Source of the DNA: JAWXUE01 sp044432865 | GTDB lineage: Bacteria; Bacillota_I; Bacilli_A; Acholeplasmatales; Anaeroplasmataceae | NCBI GenBank assembly: GCA_044432865.1 | Contig: JAWXUF010000052.1 | Span: 1-6,495 of the forward strand | DNA length: 6,495 bases | Direction: 5' to 3' | In this document: piece after piece, positions 1 to 3,725 of the stretch | Layout: every line of letters begins with the position of its first letter | Position numbering within the stretch: position 1 is the first letter of the stretch | Position numbers and translations under genes: made by a program | Notes under the pieces: generated by a model | The model's database searches: none | Seen by the model: only the letters and a program-made list of their open reading frames with translations | Told to the model about the DNA's origin: nothing

Positions 1-47
1 CTTCCTCCTAACAAGCCTAATAAATAATAGAACATATTATTATTTTA
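1..47 (-). promoter_or_regulatory. Ribosome binding site and weak promoter of a divergent gene off the left edge
   Basis: Read on the minus strand, the first bases of the window give AGGAGGA (complement of 3-9), a near-perfect Shine-Dalgarno sequence pointing left. The start codon would therefore lie just outside the window, and no coding part of that gene is visible. A minus-strand extended -10, TGTTAAAAT (TAAAAT at 47-42), lies upstream; no good -35 hexamer accompanies it (only TGCAAT at 70-65, 17 bases away). The ribosome binding site is convincing, the promoter much less so. The identity of the gene cannot be told from here. Confidence 0.5.
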
Positions 48-51
48 ACAT

Positions 52-105
52 AACGGAAGTTAGTATTGCACAACTATAATTAATTTTTAAAAAACGGAAT
101 TTAGT
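52..105. repeat. Pair of 13-base direct repeats in the divergent intergenic region
   Basis: AACGGAAGTTAGT at 52-64 recurs as AACGGAATTTAGT at 93-105, identical at 12 of 13 positions. The start-to-start distance is 41 bases, close to four turns of B-DNA, so both copies would face the same side of the helix. The left copy falls in the spacer of the tentative leftward promoter; the right copy lies about 40 bases upstream of the yneF -35. They could be operator half-sites for a regulator of either flanking gene, but no regulator is identifiable. Apart from these and the promoters, 1-184 shows only A/T-rich sequence. Confidence 0.45.
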
Positions 106-144
106 TTTTCATTCAAGGAAGATTTAATTTTGTATTAGTCAATA

Positions 145-173
145 TTGTATATTTATTATAATTAGTATATAAT
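145..173 (+). promoter_or_regulatory. yneF promoter (housekeeping sigma type)
   Basis: TTGTAT at 145-150 and a consensus TATAAT at 168-173 are separated by 17 bases. Transcription would start near 180, giving a leader of about 20 bases. This leader contains the ribosome binding site TTGGAGGA at 185-192, placed 7 bases before the ATG at 200. A second TATAAT at 157-162 has no suitably spaced -35. Confidence 0.65.
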
Positions 174-199
174 ATATATAATGATTGGAGGATTTATCA

Positions 200-412
200 A
201 TGGATTTTATTACAATATTAACATGGATTGGATTTTTTGTTGGAGGATTAGTTGTTGGATTTATTGCATCTAGAATTTTCTTCAAGAGATATTTAGCTAA
301 AAACCCACCTGTAAATGAAAATATGATTAGAGCTATGATGGGTCAAATGGGAAGAACACCTTCTGAAAAACAAGTTAGACAAGTTATGGCATCGATGAAT
401 GCGCAAAAATAG
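200..412 (+). CDS. yneF: YneF family (UPF0154) small membrane protein
   Basis: A 70-residue protein of the YneF/UPF0154 family, whose members in Firmicutes are about 70-75 residues; their molecular role is not established. Residues 4-27 form a single hydrophobic membrane helix containing a glycine pattern (G15, G16, G20). It is followed by a basic stop-transfer stretch (R25, K29, R30) and a cytoplasmic part. The family signature is present as NPPVNENMIRAMMGQMG at 35-51, then a second amphipathic segment (PSEKQVRQVMASM, 54-66). The ATG at 200 is preferred. An in-frame TTG at 185 would extend the protein by five residues, but it lies inside the GGAGGA ribosome binding site itself. The gene has its own promoter and terminator, so it is probably monocistronic. 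In Bacillus subtilis yneF also lies in the same broad chromosomal neighbourhood as plsY and parEC, which supports the assignment. Confidence 0.93.
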   Translation: MDFITILTWIGFFVGGLVVGFIASRIFFKRYLAKNPPVNENMIRAMMGQMGRTPSEKQVRQVMASMNAQK

Positions 413-439
413 AAGATTAATTTCTTCTATTTTTTTATT
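405..439 (+). terminator. Intrinsic terminator of yneF
   Basis: A perfect 12-base-pair stem (405-416 with 423-434) closes a six-base TTAATT loop and runs into T-rich sequence (431-440). The TAG stop of yneF (410-412) lies inside the left arm. The T-tract passes directly into the TTGACA hexamer of the next promoter, so the two units are packed with no spare sequence. The stem is mostly A/T pairs, so its strength is uncertain. Confidence 0.75.
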
Positions 440-467
440 TGACATGATTTTTTTTGTATGATAAACT
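439..467 (+). promoter_or_regulatory. Promoter of the acidic hypothetical gene
   Basis: A consensus TTGACA at 439-444 is followed after 17 bases by TAAACT at 462-467. A TG dinucleotide at 459-460 gives an extended -10 (TGATAAACT). The alternative TATGAT at 457-462 would leave only a 12-base spacer and is less likely. The core ATGATAAACTTTT closely matches the parE promoter and the promoter at the right end of the window. Confidence 0.65.
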
Positions 468-490
468 TTTGTTGAAACGAGGTAAGTGTA

Positions 491-895
491 ATGAAATTCT
501 ATGAAAAATTTTTAAATGCTATCGTAGATGGTGAATGTACTGAAGAGTTTGAAGTTGTTTTAGATGAGATTGAGATGGAATTAGAAGGTTCTCCATTTGG
601 TTTAGATCTATCTGATATTGAAGAATTATGTTTAGTGTTTAATGATGATGTTGATGATTATGGTTATTATTATACTTTATTACATATTATGGAAAGAAGT
701 TATAATGATGATAGAGATGCTTTTGTTGAAGCCATAGTGGATGGATTTGCTGAATCGACTAATTGTTCAGAGTGGGCTGCTACATTTTTAAATAGATTAT
801 GCAATGGTGGACATACTGAGTTTGTTAAATTTTTAGTAAGTGAACTAAATGAAGATAAAAAAGTTAACTTTAGAAAAGTAAATGCATTAAATTAA
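491..895 (+). CDS. Acidic hypothetical protein, 134 residues
   Basis: I do not recognise this family with confidence. The frame is open from an ATG with a well-placed ribosome binding site (GAGGT at 479-483, 7 bases upstream), its own promoter and a terminator, so the gene is very likely real. The protein is cytoplasmic (no signal peptide or membrane helix) and strongly acidic: 31 Asp/Glu against 10 Lys/Arg, with acidic patches at 13-32, 42-56 and 73-76. The last 14 residues are basic by comparison. It has four cysteines (16, 47, 92, 104) that do not form a metal-binding pattern. FLNAIVDG at 7-14 is echoed by FVEAIVDG at 78-85, which hints at an internal duplication of helical units. The second half (residues 78-119, with W95 and a following FLNRLCN) loosely resembles all-helical polymorphic-toxin immunity proteins such as Imm30. 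This is inference only; no toxin gene is present. Codon use matches its neighbours. Confidence 0.8.
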   Translation: MKFYEKFLNAIVDGECTEEFEVVLDEIEMELEGSPFGLDLSDIEELCLVFNDDVDDYGYYYTLLHIMERSYNDDRDAFVEAIVDGFAESTNCSEWAATFLNRLCNGGHTEFVKFLVSELNEDKKVNFRKVNALN

Positions 896-899
896 TAAA

Positions 900-934
900 A
901 AAGAGGAAGTAAGTTATTCACTTACTTCCTCTTT
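900..934. terminator. Bidirectional terminator between convergent genes
   Basis: A 15-base-pair perfect stem (900-914 with 920-934) closes a five-base TATTC loop. On the plus strand it is followed by a long T-rich run (932-965) and terminates the acidic hypothetical gene, whose stop is at 893-895. On the minus strand the sequence after the hairpin is TTTTATTAAT, serving plsY. The plsY stop codon (complement of 914-916) and its last six codons sit inside the hairpin, so one element serves both genes. Confidence 0.88.
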
Positions 935-1606
935 GTTTTCTTGTTTTGTTTCTTTTTTCTTTTTAAAACTACTTTCAGTACCATTTAGTAAACGTTTATA
1001 GTTTGTTCTATGTTTGAAAATTAATAAACATGCTAATATTGAATATAAGATTGCTGTAACTGTATCTTTTTGATGTCCAAAACTGTTATCAAAATATAAA
1101 ATCCAAGTTGAAATAACAACAGTGAATGTTGCAGCAGTAGAACCTAATGAACTGTATCCTGTAGTACCTAATAATAATGCAAATGCAACTAAACATAATA
1201 CACCAGGAATTGGTGTTACTGATAAAACAACACCTAATGATACAGCAATTGCTTTACCACCTTTGAATTTTAAATAAATTGGTAATACATGTCCTATAAT
1301 TGCTGGAGCACCATATAAAATGTATATTGTTGTGCCATCAAAAGATAATGGTGATGTAAACAATCCGTTTGCTTCTAGAATTTTAACTAAAATAATTGGT
1401 GCAGCACCTTTTAATACTTCAAATATAAATGCAGTTAATCCTTTTGGTTTTCCTAATACTCTTATTGCGTTAGTAGAACCTATATTTTTAGAACCATGTT
1501 CTCTAATATCAATACCATTTAATTTTCCCATTATTAGTCCAAAAGGGATACTTCCTAAAAGGTAACTTCCAATTAGTATTGTTACCATTATTATAATATT
1601 TGTCAT
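914..1606 (-). CDS. plsY: Acyl-phosphate:glycerol-3-phosphate acyltransferase PlsY
   Basis: An integral membrane enzyme that transfers the acyl chain from acyl-phosphate (made by PlsX) to glycerol-3-phosphate, giving lysophosphatidic acid, the first committed step of phospholipid synthesis. The 230 residues contain the three conserved PlsY motifs. Motif 1 is EHGSKNIGSTN at 36-46, with K40 where many members have Gly. The phosphate-binding motif 2 is GHVLPIYLKFKGGKAIA at 105-121. Motif 3 is FKHRTNYKRLLNGTE at 197-211. Several hydrophobic membrane segments separate them (about 3-25, 57-77, 94-110, 119-147, 156-172, 183-197). E63 in EVLKG takes the place of the more usual Asp. The family is usually 190-215 residues; the excess is a hydrophilic Lys/Glu-rich tail (213-230). 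The ATG at 1606 has an AGGAG site (complement of 1615-1619) 8 bases upstream. It is divergent from parE, as in Bacillus subtilis, where plsY (yneS) lies close to parEC. Confidence 0.96.
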   Translation of the reverse strand: MTNIIIMVTILIGSYLLGSIPFGLIMGKLNGIDIREHGSKNIGSTNAIRVLGKPKGLTAFIFEVLKGAAPIILVKILEANGLFTSPLSFDGTTIYILYGAPAIIGHVLPIYLKFKGGKAIAVSLGVVLSVTPIPGVLCLVAFALLLGTTGYSSLGSTAATFTVVISTWILYFDNSFGHQKDTVTAILYSILACLLIFKHRTNYKRLLNGTESSFKKKKETKQENKEEVSE

Positions 1607-1635
1607 GTTAAAAACTCCTAACTCTCATTTAATTT

Positions 1636-1664
1636 ATTATATCATTATAATAAAAAAATATAAA
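1636..1664 (-). promoter_or_regulatory. Putative plsY promoter with two tandem -10 hexamers
   Basis: On the minus strand two consensus TATAAT hexamers lie 8 bases apart (complements of 1644-1649 and 1636-1641). The downstream one has TTTATA (complement of 1659-1664) at a 17-base spacing. This would place the transcript start near 1629 and give a leader of a little over 20 bases. The upstream hexamer lacks a good -35. The surrounding DNA is so A/T-rich that chance matches are likely, so the exact choice is uncertain. Confidence 0.45.
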
Positions 1665-1715
1665 GTGAAATATTCTTTTATTTAATATAACACGCAAAAA
1701 ACGACATATTTTTTA

Positions 1716-1744
1716 TTGATTAAATGTTTTATAAATGATATACT
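1716..1744 (+). promoter_or_regulatory. parE-parC operon promoter with extended -10
   Basis: TTGATT at 1716-1721 and TATACT at 1739-1744 are 17 bases apart, with TG at 1736-1737 forming an extended -10 (TGATATACT). Transcription would begin near 1751. Because the -10 covers the in-frame ATG at 1735, and the next in-frame ATG at 1750 lies at the expected transcript start without a ribosome binding site, this promoter also argues for the parE start at 1777. Confidence 0.7.
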
Positions 1745-1776
1745 TTTCAATGACACGTTATACGGGAGGAATATTT

Positions 1777-3720
1777 ATGGCAGAGAAAAAGAAAGGGTAT
1801 TCTGATAATTCTATACAAATATTAGAAGGATTAGAAGCTGTAAGAAAAAGACCAGGGATGTACATTGGTTCTACTGATTCAAGAGGTTTACATCACTTAG
1901 TATGGGAGATTGTAGATAACTCAATCGATGAAGCATTAGGTGGACACGGTAAAGAAATAACAGTACAAATAAATACAGACAACTCAATAACAGTAATCGA
2001 TAATGGTCGTGGTATGCCTTGTGGTATGCATCCATCTGGAAAAAACACTTTAGAAGTTATTTTAACAGTATTACATGCTGGTGGTAAATTCGGTGGTGAA
2101 GAAGGTGGATATAAAGTTTCAGGGGGGCTACATGGAGTAGGTTCATCTGTTGTTAATGCTTTATCTACATGGCTTGAAGTAGAATCATCAAGAGATGGTA
2201 AAATCCATAAAATGAGATTTGAAAATGGTGGTAATGCTGTTGGTAAAATGGAAGTAATTGGTGAAACAAGAAAAACAGGAACTAAGATTACTTTTAAACC
2301 AGATCCTAAAATTTTCTCAACTACTTTATATAGTTTTGATACTATTAAAAATCGTATTAGAGAAAGTTCTTTTTTAATTAAAGGATTAAGAATGAATCTT
2401 ATTGATAAAAGAGATAAAAAAGAAGAATCTTTTTATCATGAAGAAGGTATTAAACAATATGTTACTTTGTTAAATGAAAAGAAAAAACCATTACATGAAA
2501 CTTGCTATGTTGAAGGTGCTTCTAATAAAATTGAAGCTGAGGTTGCAATGCAATTTACCACGTCACAAAGCGATAATACTGTTTCATTTGTTAATAATGT
2601 TCGTACTACAGATGGTGGTACTCATGAGACAGGATTTAGAATTGGTTTAACTAAATCAGTTAATGAATATGCTAGAAAATATAAACTATTAAAAGATAAA
2701 GAACCTAACTTAGAAGGTGGAGACATTAGAGAAGGGCTAACTGCTGTTATCTCTGTTAGAATACCTGAGGCGTTACTTCAATTTGAAGGACAAACAAAAG
2801 CTAAATTAGGTACACCAGCAGCACGTCAAAGTGTTGAAACTGTTACATATGATACATTCACATTTTATTTAGAAGAGAATAAATCATTAGCAGATACTAT
2901 TGTTAAAAATGCACAAAGAAATTTTAGAGCTAGAGAAGCTGCTAGAAAAGCACGTGATGAAGCTAGAAATGGTAAAAAGATTGATAAAAAAGAAATGAAC
3001 ATTTCTCAAAAATTAGCTCCTGCTAGAAGTAAAGATCCTAAAGTTACTGAGTTATTCTTAGTAGAGGGAGATTCAGCTGGTGGGTCTGCAAAACGTGGAC
3101 GTAATTCTGAAACTCAAGCTATCTTAGCTTTAAGAGGGAAAGTATTAAATACTGAAAAAGCTAAAGAAACTGAAATATTGAAAAATCAAGAAATTGCAAC
3201 TATGATTCATGCTATTGGTGCTGATTTTGGTTCAAGATTTGATTTAAAAAAATGTAACTACAATAAAATTATAATTATGACCGATGCCGATACAGATGGT
3301 GCACATATCCAAGTATTATTAATTACATTCTTTTTCTCATACATGAGACCGTTGATAGAAGCAGGTAAATTATATATTGCTTTACCTCCTTTATATCAAG
3401 TTACTTATGGTGGAAAGAAAAAAGATACATTATATGCATACACTGAACAAGACTTACAAGATATCGTCGCTAAAGGTGGAAACTATGAAATTGGACGTTT
3501 TAAAGGTTTAGGGGAAATGGATTATGATCAATTAAAAGAAACAACTATGGATCCTGCTAAACGTACTTTAATTAGAGTTTCTATTGATGATTTAAGTGAT
3601 GCTGAAAATAGAGTTAATGTTTTAATGGGTGATGATGTTGCACCTAGACGTGAATGGATTGAAAATCATGTTGAATTTACATTAGAAGATGATTATGTTT
3701 CAAATAAGGCAGGTGAGTAA
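1777..3720 (+). CDS. parE: DNA topoisomerase IV subunit B (ParE)
   Basis: The ATPase subunit of topoisomerase IV, which with ParC forms a heterotetramer that decatenates replicated chromosomes and relaxes supercoils. The protein has 647 residues, close to the usual ~650. The N-terminal GHKL ATPase shows E44 with D47-N48, the DNGRGM loop at 75-80, and GGLHGVG at 116-122. The transducer carries the QTK lysine loop (339-341). The Toprim metal site has EGDSAGG (430-436) and DADTDG (503-508). GRFKGLGEM (573-581) and the ParE-style ending VAPRREWIE (621-629) follow. QTKAKLGTPAAR and GKVLNTEKA favour ParE over GyrB, as does the partner downstream. The usual PLRGK reads ALRGK (A451). Start: ATG 1777 has GGGAGGA at 1764-1770; an upstream in-frame ATG at 1735 lies in the promoter -10. 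The gene is followed after two bases by parC. Confidence 0.97.
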   Translation: MAEKKKGYSDNSIQILEGLEAVRKRPGMYIGSTDSRGLHHLVWEIVDNSIDEALGGHGKEITVQINTDNSITVIDNGRGMPCGMHPSGKNTLEVILTVLHAGGKFGGEEGGYKVSGGLHGVGSSVVNALSTWLEVESSRDGKIHKMRFENGGNAVGKMEVIGETRKTGTKITFKPDPKIFSTTLYSFDTIKNRIRESSFLIKGLRMNLIDKRDKKEESFYHEEGIKQYVTLLNEKKKPLHETCYVEGASNKIEAEVAMQFTTSQSDNTVSFVNNVRTTDGGTHETGFRIGLTKSVNEYARKYKLLKDKEPNLEGGDIREGLTAVISVRIPEALLQFEGQTKAKLGTPAARQSVETVTYDTFTFYLEENKSLADTIVKNAQRNFRAREAARKARDEARNGKKIDKKEMNISQKLAPARSKDPKVTELFLVEGDSAGGSAKRGRNSETQAILALRGKVLNTEKAKETEILKNQEIATMIHAIGADFGSRFDLKKCNYNKIIIMTDADTDGAHIQVLLITFFFSYMRPLIEAGKLYIALPPLYQVTYGGKKKDTLYAYTEQDLQDIVAKGGNYEIGRFKGLGEMDYDQLKETTMDPAKRTLIRVSIDDLSDAENRVNVLMGDDVAPRREWIENHVEFTLEDDYVSNKAGE

Positions 3721-3725
3721 TAGTG
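3711..3725 (+). promoter_or_regulatory. parC ribosome binding site and GTG start inside the parE end
   Basis: AGGTGAG at 3711-3717, within the last codons of parE, is complementary to the 16S rRNA tail and lies five bases before the GTG at 3723. The junction TAATAGTG carries two consecutive in-frame stops for parE, the second sharing its G with the parC start. No ATG with a ribosome binding site lies near, so the GTG start is well supported. The arrangement suggests translational coupling that keeps the two subunits in step. Confidence 0.75.

Noticed and set aside
1..184. LexA/SOS box upstream of yneF
   Set aside because: I looked for a GAAC-N4-GTTC type palindrome because yneF lies in the lexA-yneA neighbourhood in Bacillus subtilis; none is present.
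185..199. TTG start extending YneF by five residues
   Set aside because: The TTG is part of the ribosome binding site TTGGAGGA that serves the ATG at 200, and known YneF proteins start at the position corresponding to that ATG.
491..895. Acidic protein as a DNA-mimic inhibitor of topoisomerase IV
   Set aside because: High negative charge and proximity to parEC suggested it, but there is no pentapeptide repeat or known gyrase-inhibitor signature, and the gene is separately transcribed, with plsY in between.
945..975. Programmed frameshift in the A-rich run near the plsY end
   Set aside because: The minus-strand run of A residues encoding KKKK is not in the X XXY YYZ phase needed for -1 slippage, and a shift would affect only the last residues.
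1320..1565. Open 81-codon frame on the plus strand inside plsY
   Set aside because: It is the antisense shadow of plsY, which has all family motifs on the other strand; no ribosome binding site or promoter, and the composition is that of a reversed membrane gene.
1735..1776. ATG at 1735 extending ParE by 14 residues
   Set aside because: The codon overlaps the extended -10 of the parE promoter and has no ribosome binding site, whereas ATG 1777 has GGGAGGA; ParE proteins normally start near MAEKK...YSD.
1607..1776. Riboswitch or small RNA in the plsY-parE gap
   Set aside because: Only about 20-25 bases of leader remain on each side after placing promoters, and I see no conserved stem or terminator.
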